This document shows positions 32,741 through 44,325 of a DNA stretch of 64,000 nucleotides, in pieces. Source of the stretch: Datisca glomerata (lineage: Eukaryota > Streptophyta > Magnoliopsida > Cucurbitales > Datiscaceae). The position numbers were made by a program, and so were the translations under genes. Numbering within the stretch: the stretch's first letter is position 1; every line of letters begins with the position of its first letter. The DNA is taken from contig QANY01003900.1 of the NCBI GenBank assembly GCA_003255025.1, positions 2,109,797 to 2,173,796 of the forward strand. Direction: 5' to 3'. The notes under the pieces were generated by a model. It was not told the origin of the DNA. It searched no databases and worked only from the letters and a program-made list of their open reading frames with translations.

Positions 32741-34290
32741 GATACAAACTGCTCATCCGACTTAGCGCATCCGCAACCTTATTCTTGACCACTACCTTAT
32801 GTTTGACAACATACATGAACTGTTGTAGCTAGGCAAACCAAGAAACATGTCATGCTACAACCTTATCCTGACTGTGGAGGTGTCTCAGAGCATCATGATC
32901 AGTAAAAAGAGTAAACTCGCGATGAAACAAATAATGATGTCAATTTTTCATAGCTTGAACAACAACATAGAAACTCCACATCATATGTGTTGTATCATGC
33001 ACGAGATCCTGATAACTTCTCACTGAAAATTCTATTTGTTTGCTCGATTGACTCAATACTATTCCAATGCCAACTTGGAAGCATCACAACATAACTCAAA
33101 TGACAATGAAAAATCAGGTAACACCAACATATCATCAGTCCACTTGAACCTCCCCATTTTCATAAAATCAGTCACAAGTACCATAATATTGCTAAAGTGA
33201 GGAATGAAATGGCTATAGAATAATGCAAGGCCGTGGAAACTCTAAACCTATGTAATGGTTTGTGGACAGGATCAGTTTTGCACCGATTCTTTGTCGGACT
33301 CGTCAACTTGTAATTCATTACTAGAAATTATATAGCCAAGGAACAATAGTTTTAACATCATACACACTTCTTCACTGGTATAAAACACTTATCTATACGC
33401 GGGACATGCAAGACTTCCCATAGGTGCTGAAGATGCATCTTGGGGTTAGCAATATAAACGAGGATATCATCAAAGTATACAGCTACATGATTACCAATGA
33501 AAGGTCGCAATGCCTAAATCATCACACGCTTGAACACATTTCGTGTATTCGATAACCCAAAAAGACATCACCAACCACTCATACAACCTCTCACGCGTCT
33601 TGGACATTGTTTTCAACTCATCGCCAGGCCAAGTTCTAATATGATGGTAAGTGCTCTTCAGATCCAATATAGAGAAGATCATTGCACCACTAAGCTCATC
33701 AAGTAAGTCATTGAACCGAGAAATTGAAAACTTGTACCAAATTATGATCTTATTAATTGCTAGACTGTCTATATACATCCTCCAGGACCCATCCTTCTTT
33801 GGCGTAAGGAGGGATGGTACTGCACACATGCTAAGACTCTCCCTCATGTGGCCCTTAGATAACCATTTTTCTACATGTCGATGCAACTCTTCATGTTCAC
33901 TGAGGCTCATTTTGTAATGTAGTCTATTTGGTAACATCACTCCTGGTTTTAGGTCAATCTGATGTTGAATATCACACATAGGTGTCAATCCATCTAGAAG
34001 CTCAATGAGGAACACATCAACAAACTCTACAACCAATGGGGATGATGCATCACAAATCACTGACTCTGCAATTATCTTTTTACCAATCACCGAATAAACC
34101 ATTCTTGAATCCTCCATCTCTCTCATAAACCGTGAGAGTGAGCAAAAACTAGTACTGTCCCCTGTAGGTTTGATTTTGTTTAGCCTACTTGTTAGTGACA
34201 CAATCTTTATATTGTTGTAAAATAGAGTATATGTATTTTTTCGTCCATCATGAATCACAATCCCTATCATACTCCCACGCCATCCTCAAT
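32741..34290 (-). pseudogene. Gypsy protease end, reverse transcriptase and RNase H remnants
   Basis: A 259-codon minus frame (34270-33491) carries the linker VEFVDVFLIELLDGLTPMCD and the RT start DIQHQIDLKPG. It continues through KGHMRESLSMCAVPSLLTPK, KDGSWRMYIDSLAINKI, and the palm strand SILDLKSTYHHIRTWPGDE, then loses frame before the YxDD box. The weaker tract from about 33490 to 33300 includes AVYFDDILVY-like sequence. RNase H is indicated at about 32900-32760 by DHDALRHLHSQDKVVA and a VKNKVADALSR-like end. RT Asp in SILDLKS is retained. Confidence 0.82.
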
Positions 34291-34539
34291 AACAAATGAC
34301 ATGCGTCCATTATGAAAACATGACCCCAAACTTTATCTTTATTGTTAGATCAAACTGAAAACGAAGTTTGAACTCGAAGAGAAACCATCACCTCTCCTCC
34401 TTTTTTGAGCCATGCCGGCTTATATGGTTTGGAATGTTTTTATGTCTTTATCCCCAATTTTTTTACTGCACCGTCTAACACAATACTTTTGCAACTCTTA
34501 AAATTAATAATAAATCAGAACACATTGTCCGGGATCAGA

Positions 34540-35045
34540 GGTGTGTAAAATTTTAAAGAACCGATTGAATCGAACCGAATCGGTTTGGTCCGTATTTTTA
34601 CTACAGTAATTGTAATCGATTCGGTTAATTTTAATAACCAAACTTTCAGTTTGATTATATTTTTCAACAAATCTGTAACTAGTTCGACTAATTACAACTA
34701 TTTTTTAAAATATATATATATATATATTAATTAGACATAAATTATTAAAAACTTAATAAACTAGACATAAATTAGACATACATTGTTAAAAATTTGATAC
34801 ATATTAATTGTGTTGAGTGTTTATATTTTTAATTTAATTATTTTTGCTATTTTTTTGGAAGTTTTATAATTGTAGCTGAATCGGTTACAAGTAATCAAAC
34901 TGAACTGATTACTTCGGTTTCATTTGGTTCGATTCTTTCGGTTACACTGGTTTGATTCAGTTAGGTATTTTAGATAACCGGTGAATTCAGTTCGATTAAA
35001 AAAATACATTACTAACCGACCGAACAGAATCATGCACACCCATAC
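34540..35045. mobile_element. MITE-like element inserted in the gypsy protease region
   Basis: The left end is near GGTGTGTAAAATTT and the right end reads in reverse complement GGTGTGCATGATTC, giving roughly 12-bp terminal inverted repeats. Internal motifs GAACCGAATCGGTTTGG and their complements (TTCGGTTACACTGG, GAACTGATTACTTCGG) make it foldable. Gypsy coding sequence is present on both sides (TCTAAGTGC at 35100 belongs to the protease lead-in, 34290 to the RT linker). Such CGGTTCGGTT-rich MITEs are common in plants. The target duplication is unclear. Confidence 0.6.
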
Positions 35046-35264
35046 CCGAGATGTTACAAGTGGATTGGAATATACTTTTTTGCAGCCAATGATCCTCATC
35101 AAATCTAAGTGCTAAACACGAGTGTCATACTACCAACAAAGAACCAATATCATCCTCTATAAGCGCTTTACTTGCTGGTTCTCCACTCGCTAGTTTTTCA
35201 TTAACTCTGGTTCATCGCCGACCTTGGCATCATCCTCGACTTCATATTCAGCGTCTCCAAACAG
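35046..35264 (-). pseudogene. Gypsy gag end/protease start fragment
   Basis: The minus frame reads FGDAEYEVEDDAKVGDEPEL (about 35250-35190), then IEDDIGSLLVV and a tract equivalent to the start of a gypsy protease up to the MITE boundary. This pattern, an acidic gag tail followed by a hydrophobic protease lead-in, is usual in gypsy elements. Stops interrupt it. Confidence 0.5.
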
Positions 35265-36412
35265 TGACTGACTTGTAAATTTTTTTTATACAGGGGCAAG
35301 TATATAATTATGAGATAATTAAGTGTGATAAATTAATTAAGAATATTTATATATTTAAATATAATTTTTAAAAATTATATCTATATAAATAATTATGAAT
35401 ATCTAATTTATGAAATTAGATAATTAAATTATTATTAGATAATAATTTAAATCAACTAAATCTGTTATTTGTGAAATAACATATAAGTTAGTTAATAGGA
35501 ATAATTAGATATGTTAATTTTGAATTAACTGATATCTAGATAGTTATCTGATTAAAATAAATATTTAATTCACAGTAATTGTCGCGTGTCAATCACTGAT
35601 AGAGTATCAGAATTTGACATGGACTACTATGATGCCACGTGGCACTACAGTAGTGAGTGTGTAACACTGTAGTACCATGTGACACTATAGTTGTACACAA
35701 TTACAGTGGGTCCCAGTGTAATTGGTAATTTTATAATTAAATATTATTTCAGTTTATCTCTAAAAAATTGGTACACCATTATCTAGAATATATATAGATA
35801 TTATTCTAATGGCCTTGGTAGTTGAACGAAGAAGAGAGAATCAGTTGATCAGATCATCAATTTGTCAATCAAGAGTTGAATTAAGAACATGATAGGTGTC
35901 AGAGAGATATTCTTATGTGATTAAAAGTTAGTCAAATCTTTAAAAGAATAATCATCACGTTATTTTAGATAATCGTCTCACTAAAGTCATTCTCAATAAA
36001 TCCCTAGATCTCATATGTTGAGAAAATCTAGAGACAGAAAAAGTGACTTGTAATATTCTACGTGCCCACACACGTCCTAGTATTGGGGATTGACTTGGAA
36101 GATCTTGGTGTGGATCTTGGAGTCTACTGATCATTGGAACGATTTCGTGGGAACAAATAATTGATCGGTTTTTGTAAGGACACTTGATATAAACTATAAG
36201 AGGTATATGATTTATAACATTGTATGTTGTAGATTTAACTTATAAACATATAATGGATCCTGACTAATTGAAAAAGAGTTTTCAATAATAGTTTTTATTT
36301 GGCTATCGTGGCGTTCCGCAAGTTTTATTTTATTAAAAAAAATTAATTTTTATTAAAAGTTTAATTTTTTAAAAGGCCACGCAACTCCACGTTTCCACCA
36401 CGACGACAAACA
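35265..36412 (+). repeat. Inverted half-LTR of copia element 2
   Basis: The plus-strand sequence matches the reverse complement of about 44326-45361: GGCAA(G/A)TATATAATTATGAG, GCCACGTGG(C/T)A, GGGTC(C/T)CA, a TTCTACGTGCCCACACACGT block, and GGAAGATC(T/A)TGGTGTGGATCT. It is in the opposite orientation to the 37072-38073 LTR part. Confidence 0.75.
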
Positions 36413-36431
36413 TGAATAAGGACCTGGTGTG

Positions 36432-37071
36432 CAAGATTTTTGTTTCATACGATGCATAAGCTTATAGTCTTAGGGATGATAGCAGATCGTGTTATGAATG
36501 CTAAGCTTATAGTCTTAGGGATGCATGATTTTGATGTAGGGATGGACTGGTTGGCTGCTAACTATACTAACATAGATTGTTATCGAAAGTAAGTTCGATT
36601 CCTACCTCCGGGCAAACCTAGCTTCAAGTTTAGGGGATCTCAACAACGACCTATACCGAAGGTCATATCTGCTTTACGGGCACAACGCCTACTTGATCGT
36701 GGTAACTGGGTTTACTTAGCTTCTGTTGTGGCTACAACTAAGACCAATGTGGATATTGGATCAGTTCCAGTAGTTTCTAAATTTTTGGATGTCTTTCCCG
36801 ATGATTTGTCGGGAGTTCCTCCTCCTTGGGAGACAGATTTTTGTATTGTGTTGGTAACAGACATTGCCCCTATATCCAAAGCTCTGTATCGTATGGTTCT
36901 TGTAGAGTTGAAAGAACTTAAGGACCAACTTCAAGAATTATTGGATAAGAGTTTCATTAGACCCAGTGTTTCACCTTGGGATGCTCCAGTATTATTTGTT
37001 AAAAAGAAATATGGATCAATGAGGCTATGCATTAATTACATGGAGTTGAATAGAGTCGCTATCAATTCTCA
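36432..37071 (+). pseudogene. Foreign gypsy protease/RT fragment
   Basis: On the plus strand the frame gives GMDWLAANYTNIDCYRK (about 36540-36590), [20 protein letters not shown] (about 36630-36690), then [34 protein letters not shown] and [15 protein letters not shown]. It is cut exactly where the copia LTR begins (37072). This is a different gypsy lineage from the host element, by its distinct linker ([11 protein letters not shown] against VFLIELLDGLTP). A 39-bp tandem duplication of GCTTATAGTCTTAGGGATG-containing sequence lies at 36468-36527. Confidence 0.8.
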
Positions 37072-38073
37072 TGTCCTGAAATATTCACACCCTAGATAAC
37101 GTAGTATAGAGGTAACTTAAGGATCATGGACCTATAATCCTAAGTTTCAATAAACCAGATTATTAATTAAACTCTTTAATCAAATATCTTATTTATTAAT
37201 TACATTATTACTTCACTATAAATATGAAATTGCACTCTTAGAGATTATAGAATGTATTTACAAAGTATTCTCATGTAGTCTACTGACATAATCATTTCAA
37301 GTAGTTCTGTCATCAAATTATTAGTTCGTAAATTAGAATTGGTCAAAATTACTGTTTTACCCTTCTAATTACCTCTTGATTCATAAGTATCATTAATCCA
37401 CTAGTGAATGATTAATTTATAATATTATTATAAATTTGAGCTCAATAACCATTCAATTCCAAAATTAACACTTAATGAAACTAATACACGATCCGTTAGA
37501 AAAGCTTAGATTCTAAATCTTGTAAGATCATGTCCCCAGCCATCCACATCACTGAATCTAAAAAACAAAGGTCACTAACCTTATTAACAAACAAACCTTA
37601 ATGAGTGACTCAAAAGATCTAGTAGACATGCATATGAGTTCATGACTACTTATGATTTATATTGATCTACATATGATCATCGAATTGATGTGTATTAAAT
37701 CTTTATGATAATGACACGTTAATAAAGATATTAATTCACATCGATCTTGTCATATATAATCTTATTATATAAAGTAGATTAACTAAGATTTCTATCCACA
37801 TCAACAATCCGGATCTAGATCATACGTACTCATAATGCTTAACGAACTTTATTAGCAACCATTCATTAAAGATTCTATACTTTAATATGCTGGTTACAAT
37901 TTTATTCATTATATATGACCTTAATTATCTCGTATTAATACAAGATCATAGTCTCATTAATGAATAAAAATTTTTTAAATATTTATATAAATTATTTAAC
38001 GATAATTTAAAAGAACAATTATAAGAAAAATGTAATCCTTTTTAAATTTTATATTAAAATATCAATACAAACA
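37072..38073 (-). repeat. U3 side of the 3' LTR of copia element 2
   Basis: Collinear with 45362-46319. Both begin TGT(C/T)CT(G/A)AAATATTCACACC and share long tracts such as CAGATTATTAATTAAACTC and AGACATGCATA(T/A)GAGTTCATG. The right edge CAATACAAACA abuts the purine tract. On the minus strand the LTR starts TGTTTGTATTG. Confidence 0.8.
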
Positions 38074-38089
38074 ATCTCCCACTTGCCCT
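38074..38089 (-). promoter_or_regulatory. Polypurine tract of copia element 2
   Basis: Minus strand AGGGCAAGTGGGAGAT directly before the LTR start, the standard copia form. Confidence 0.85.
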
Positions 38090-38099
38090 AAAGCAAAGG

Positions 38100-40700
38100 T
38101 GGCATCTCTCTTAATCCCATGTTACGCACGTGACCCTCAAATGACTTCGCAGGAAGTGTCTTTGTAAAGGATCAGCCAGGTTCTGTTCCTATGCTATCTT
38201 CATAACAGTCACATCTCCACGATGAACGATCTCTCTTATAAGATGATATTTCCTTTTTATGTGATTGCCCTTTTGTGACTCCTCGATTCCTTGAAATTTG
38301 CTATCGTCCCATTGTTATCACAGTACAAGATCAATGGCTTGTCCATATCTAGAACTACTTCTAAATCAGAATAGAACTTTCTGAGCCATATCGCCTCTTT
38401 CACAGCTTCACAAGCCGCTATATATTCGACTTTCATAGTAGAATCTACAATGTTAGAGTGCTAGATTACAACTCATCCACCTAGGGTGAATACTGATCCA
38501 GATGTTGACTTTTAACTGTCTCTGTCTGATTGAAAATCAAAATCTGTCCAGTGGGGTTCAGGTCTTTACCTGAATAAACAAGCATATAGTTTCTCATTCT
38601 CCTAAGATACTCGAGAATGTGCTTTACTACAATCCGGCATTCCAAACCTGGATTTGATTGATAACGACTGACAATTCCCCCTGCATAATATGACATACAT
38701 GAAACTTCCAACTGCTGATGCATAGGGAACCTTTCTCATATCCTCTCCCTCCTAAGATGTTTTAGGACATTGTTCCTTGGAGAGGACAATTCCATGACTG
38801 TTTGGTTGTTAACCTTTCTTGAAATTCTCCATAGAGAATCTCTTCAGCACCTTATCAATATAAGGTGCCTGAGAAAGTGCCAAGAACTTGTTCTTTCTGT
38901 CCCTTAGAATTTGGATGCCTAAAACATAGCTCGCTTCTCTCAAATCTTTCATTTGAAAATTTTTAGCTACCACTTCTTTTCTTTTTACAAAGTTTCTATA
39001 TCATTCTCAATGAGTAGAGTATCATCAACATAAAGAACTAAGAAAATCACTATCGTGTCTTTGGTGTATTTATAAACACATGATTCGTCAAATGTAAGAT
39101 TCCAATATCTAGATGTTTGCTTTAATCCATAAATGGATTTAAGCAACTTGCATACTTTCTAATCTTACCCTTTTTTTACGAACCCTTCTGGTTGCATCAT
39201 ATAGATGTTTTCTTCAAGAGAGCCATTCAGAAAAGATGTTTTGACGTCCATTTTCCATGTCTCTTAGTCAAAACTAGCGGTTATGGACAAAATGATGCGA
39301 ATGGATTTTAGCATGACCACATGGGAGAATGTCTCTTCATAATCGACTCACTCCCTTTGTGTATAGCCCTTGGCTACTAATCGTGCCTTGAAAGTCTCTA
39401 CCTCCCCATCTTCACCTCTTTTCTTCTTGAAGATCAATTTACATCTAATAAGCCTGACATTTTCAGGTGGATCTACAAGTTCCCAAACGGAATTGGAATA
39501 CATAGATTTCATTTCTTGGTTCATGGCATCTTGTCATTTCTCATTTTCAGGATCATCCATTGATTCTTCATAGGATAATAGATCATACTTATTAGTGTCT
39601 GACACTAGGACATGTGCTTCTAGTTCGTAGCAAACTGGTTGTCTCACAACCTCCCACCACGACGTTGCATCGAAGTTTTCTTTGCAGGAACTATGGTTTC
39701 TCTGGTTTATCGTCTATATGTAAAAATTGAAGGTGGTCTGATCTCATCAGTCGCATATTGCTTGAGAACTAATTTGCTACGATGTTTGGTTTTTCATATA
39801 GATATGCTCAAGAAATGTTGCATTTGTTTACACAAACACCTTTTGATCATTGTGAGTATAAAAATACCCAACTCTAGTTTCTAAAGAATAGCCGACGAAT
39901 TTGCATACCTCATACATTGATTCTAACTTTTTGGTCTTGGGTCTAAGAGCATGAGCTGGACACCCCCATATACGGAAATGACGTAAACTAGGTTTGGAGC
40001 TATTTCATAACTCTAAAGGTGTCTTGCTTACAAACTTAGAGGGCACTACATTCAAAATGTAAGTTTCCGTGTGTAGTGCATATCCCCAAAATGTAAGTGA
40101 CAATGATGAGTAGTTTAACATCGACCTAACCATATCCAATAAGGTTCGGTGTCTCCTTTCCGCAACACCATTTTATTGTGGTGTTTCAGGTGCTATACAT
40201 TGGGATATGATTCCACACTTCAGCAAATAATCCTTGAATTCTAAATTCAACTATTCACCACCTCGATCAAGTGGAAGGGTTTTTAATGATTTACCTAATT
40301 ACTTTTCAGCTTTAACCTTGAAGTCTTTAAACTTTCCAAGAGTTTCAGACTTTTGATGCACTAGGTAACTATAACCATATCTTGAGTAGTCGTCAACAAA
40401 ATACTCATTCCCACCTCTAACTTGTATATTGATCAGTCCACAAACATCACCATGTACTAACTCAAGTGGTTCGTTGGCTCTTTGACCCTTTCCTGTGAAA
40501 GTTCTCTTGGTCATTTTACCCTTTAAACAAGATTCGCAAACAGAAAGAGTTTCAACTTTTAGCTCTCTCAAAGTACCATGCTTTGTTAACATGTTTAACC
40601 TATCTAGATGAATATGTCTCAACCTAAGATGTCATACATATGTGTTATCATCATGAGAAACTCTTTGTCATCTGTTATTTTTAGGTTTTGCTATTTTAAA
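38100..40700 (-). pseudogene. Copia 2 pol remnants (RNase H, RT, integrase), first copy
   Basis: Reading the minus strand from 40622, the integrase N-terminal region shows HLDRLNMLTKHGTL, SVCESCLKGKMTKRTFTGK and the core start ELVHGDVCGLI with YSRYGYSYLV. The RT region around 39430-38880 is heavily mutated. At 38723-38481 the RT/RNase H junction shows GGIVSRYQSNPG and KHILEYLRRMRNYMLVYSGK. It is broken at many points. The segment of about 39329-40660 has a second, diverged copy at about 40770-41948. Confidence 0.78.
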
Positions 40701-40719
40701 TAATTCATAATTATTTAAT

Positions 40720-41948
40720 GTGCGTTCAGTTGCTAGTTCGAAACTATGAAATATGGCAAATGGATGTCAACATGAGAGAATGTCTCTTCATAATCAACTC
40801 CTTCACTTTGTGTATAGCTTTGGCTACCAACCACATCTTGAAAGTCTTTACTTTCCCATACATACCTCTTTTCTTCTTGAAGAACCATTTACATCTAATG
40901 AGCCTGACATCTTTGAGTGGATCTACAAGTTTCTAAATGGAATTGGAATACATCGATTCTATTTTGTGGCTTCGTGACATCTTGTTATTTCTTTTTTAGG
41001 ATCATCCATCGCCTCTTTAAATGTTAATGGATTATCCTTATCGATGTCAGAAACTAGGACACGTGCCTCTAGTTCAAAGCGAATAGGTTGTATTACAACC
41101 CTCCCACTACGACGTTGTACCTGGGTTCCTAAACAAGAATAGTGATTTTTGTGGTTTGTCATTTACTGGTTAATGATGAAGGTGGTCTGATCTCACTAGA
41201 CGCTAATTCTTCGTTGTTTCGAGATTTGTAGTTTTTCATATAATCGTGTTAAAAGAATGTGGCATTTGTCAATACAAACACCTTTTGATCCTTGTGACTA
41301 TATAAATACCCACCTCTTATTTCTGAAACATAGCCAACAATACACACTTCAGACCTTGAGTCTAACTTTTCAGTGTTGGGTCTAAGAACGTAAGCTTGAC
41401 ACCTCCATATATGAAAATGACGAAAAATGGACTTAGAGTCATTTCATAACTCTAAAAGCGTCTTGCTTATAGACTTAGAAGGCATTACAATCAAAATGTA
41501 AGTTTTCATTTGAAGTGTATGTCACCAAAATGTGAGTGATAGTGATGGGTAGCTTAACATAAACCTGACCATATCCAATAAGGTTCAGTTTCTCCTTTCT
41601 GAAACACCATTTTGCTGCGGCTTCAAGTGCTGTGAGTTGAGATAAAATGCCATACTCCAGCATGTAATCCTTGATTTCTAAATCCAAATATCCACCACCT
41701 CGATCTGATCAAAGTGTTTTCAATGATTTACCTAATTGCTTTTCAACTTCAGCTTTGAAGTATTTAAACTTTCCAAAAGTTTTAGACCTTCTATGCATTA
41801 GGTAAGTATAACCATATCTAGAGTAATCGTCAATAAATATGACGAAATACTCATACTCACCTCTAGCTTGTACATTGATCGATTCACAGACATCACTGTG
41901 TACTAGCTCAATTGGTTCTTTGGCTTTCGTTATCAATGATAGCCACAT
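40720..41948 (-). pseudogene. Copia 2 pol, second (duplicated) partial copy
   Basis: The nucleotide sequence parallels 39329-40660. Both contain GAATGTCTCTTCATAATC, CCTCTTTTCTTCTTGAAGA and GGATCTACAAGTT, and later GACCTAACCATATCCAATAAGG or a near variant. The minus frame 41948-41709 repeats the integrase block (ELVHSDVCESINVQARGEYE then FVIFIDDYSRYGYTYLMHR). It joins gag-side sequence at about 41950. It could be a tandem duplication within one element or a second nested relative. Confidence 0.7.
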
Positions 41949-42026
41949 GTACTTCTACCTCATGCATTATATTGATCATGTTCAAAACATGTTCACGCAC
42001 ATAAATACCTTTCTTCATCTTAGTAG

Positions 42027-42389
42027 TCATTTAGCTCCTAGTAGCTCATGACGACTTTGACCAGACTGCTGCCGAAACATTGCTTGTAAAGATTCCATAA
42101 TCTCATAGACAGTTTTCATGCTTTCATGTTTGGTTCTCGGAACATCATTCATGCTCATAAGCATGTAGTATTTAGGTTTGTTGTTGGATTGAGTCCAAAC
42201 ATCAAATTTCTCGCTAACATTCTTAGGGGCATTGGCAGCGGGCTTCTCAGGACATTCCTCAGTAATAACAAATTTGTAGTTCTCACAAATTAACATCAAG
42301 CTTAAATTTGACTTCCATCTTATGAAATTATCACCATTTAATTTCTCAACTGCAAGTAAAACAGTAATATGGTTGCCCATGGTAGACAT
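42027..42389 (-). pseudogene. Copia 2 gag N-terminal fragment
   Basis: A 120-codon minus frame begins at ATG 42389 and reads LNGDNFIRWKSNLSLMLICE, YKFVITEECPEKPAANAPKN and YYMLMSMNDVPRTKHESMKT, ending in the QAMFRQQSGQSRHELLGAK block. This follows the usual gag of Ty1/copia elements with the (N/S)-Y-xx-W-K start motif. The rest of gag and the zinc knuckle are missing, replaced by the duplicated pol segment at 41948. Confidence 0.75.
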
Positions 42390-44313
42390 AATAATAACTA
42401 AAAATTAAAACATACATAATTCAATACAATTGAAATAAATATCAAGAATTCGAAAAGTAAAAGTAATGTATTAATGCAATATATTAAACACATAAATTTA
42501 ATATTTAAAAATCTACGATAAGACAACCTAATAATTAATGTGCCGCATTTAGGTTGGTCAGATTAATTTTAGACTGTCTATGAGATATTCTCATCCTTAT
42601 TAATTAAAAATCAAAGCATCTCATATTTTCTCTTCTAATAATAAGCTATCACTTATTTGATTAAGTCACAATTATTCATTCAAAACTTAATTGTGATTTT
42701 GTGAGTGTGACCCATTATTTTAGATTCCATGACTTGATTTAACATTGGTATCGATACAGCTCGAAACCTTCCTTATGGAGATGAAAATAAAGTCATCTCG
42801 AGGCCCTCACTGTATCTCATGGTAGTGTACTAATAATGAAAATCATATGTTATATTGACATGTCAACCTTCTCCCACTCACTATTTTAGGATAATATGTT
42901 TCTATTTTAACTAATCAATTAATTCTCAACTAATTATTAGTTAAAATAACCTTATGAATGTAAAATTAACAGTTAATCCAATATAACTGATCTAAGTTCA
43001 TTTAACCTTATAAAGAGCCTAAGTCAAAATTAGGTGAACCAAGAATAACTAGTTAATAACATTCATCAAACGTTAATAAAACTCTTTTAATAAAGTCGGT
43101 TATTATAAATGTTATTATAGCCTTTAGAGTGGTGTGATTACCGAGTTTTAACTAATTAAAACCTAGCAATTTACTTGAAATTGATTTCTCAAAATAATTC
43201 ATATAAACATATTAGAGTTCAAATCAATCATGTTTCTACTAATGAGATGTATGATAAAATAAAACTGTGTGGGGTTTCATGTATGATATGTGATCGACAA
43301 TGCATAGTCATGTTATCAATCAAACTAATAAATATTTATTTAACAATTAAATAAACAAATGATAAACAGAGTGACTATTAGGTATTTCTAAATTACAACT
43401 TTGAAAAAATAAAAATAATTATTAATAGGACTTCAAGAATACATATTTCCCAAATAGCTCCTTCTCCTCTAGAGGTCCATATTCGTAATCCTCAAGCTTT
43501 GATCAAAACCCTTTTAAATAGGATAAACTAGTTTTCTTAATTAAATAATCCATTATTATCCTTTTGAAATTAGTTGAATTTGATAGTCAAATAACAATTT
43601 GATAACTCATCAAACTTGGATCAAACCCAATCAATTAATTAATTGTAATTTAAAAAAGGATAATTATCCTTTTAAAAATCAAATTTCAAATTTTAAAAAT
43701 TCAAAAATTCAAAATTCAAAAATTCAAAATCAAAATTTAAACTTTAAAAGATAAGAATAGGATTTGGGTTTTCACGACACATCGCAGGTATAGGGTAACA
43801 CTGTATCAGGGTTTCTGTTCCCTTGCAGTAACAAAATTTGCCTCCGATGAAAGGACTCTCCCACCGACGCCCCCATCTAATGCCAACAGTCCAACCGCTG
43901 GAGTTCTTCATGGTTGTGCCACCTCCGACTGCAGGTGGCGTCGTGGATGCTGATTTTTCCGGCAGCGTTGCCACCGCTAGAGTACTGGCGGCGTCGGTGC
44001 CGGCATCAGAATTCCTTTTCTTTTCCTTTCCTCGTTTGTCCCGTGCGTTCTTCATCTTCTCGCGATCAGAATTTCACAACATGATGCTTGAGAAATTTAG
44101 AAAAATTCCTATGCCCAAATGACTTACACAAGATCTCGGGGAAAAATAAAGAACAAAATCTAAACCCAAAAGTCACTATATAATTAACAATTCATCATTA
44201 ACTATGCATTCGAAAAGTAAACAATCCATTCATTTCATACATATCAAAATATATATATTGTGAACGATGCAAGAACATCCACACAATATTTAATATGCAA
44301 ATATATAAAAACC
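42390..44313 (-). other. Leader of copia element 2
   Basis: About 1.9 kb separates the PBS from gag. It contains simple repeats (AAATTCAAAAATTCAAAA, 43680-43740) and a 103-codon minus frame (44055-43744) rich in Ala, Gly and Lys without any known domain. Nothing here supports a separate gene. Confidence 0.45.
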
Positions 44314-44325
44314 ATTCTAATACCA
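44314..44325 (-). promoter_or_regulatory. Degenerate tRNA-iMet primer binding site of copia element 2
   Basis: Minus strand TGGTATTAGAAT differs from the standard TGGTATCAGAGC at three positions and directly follows the LTR end. Confidence 0.6.

Noticed and set aside
43744..44122. Overlapping open frames on both strands (about 95-103 codons)
   Set aside because: They lie in the copia 2 leader, are compositionally biased and show no family signature.
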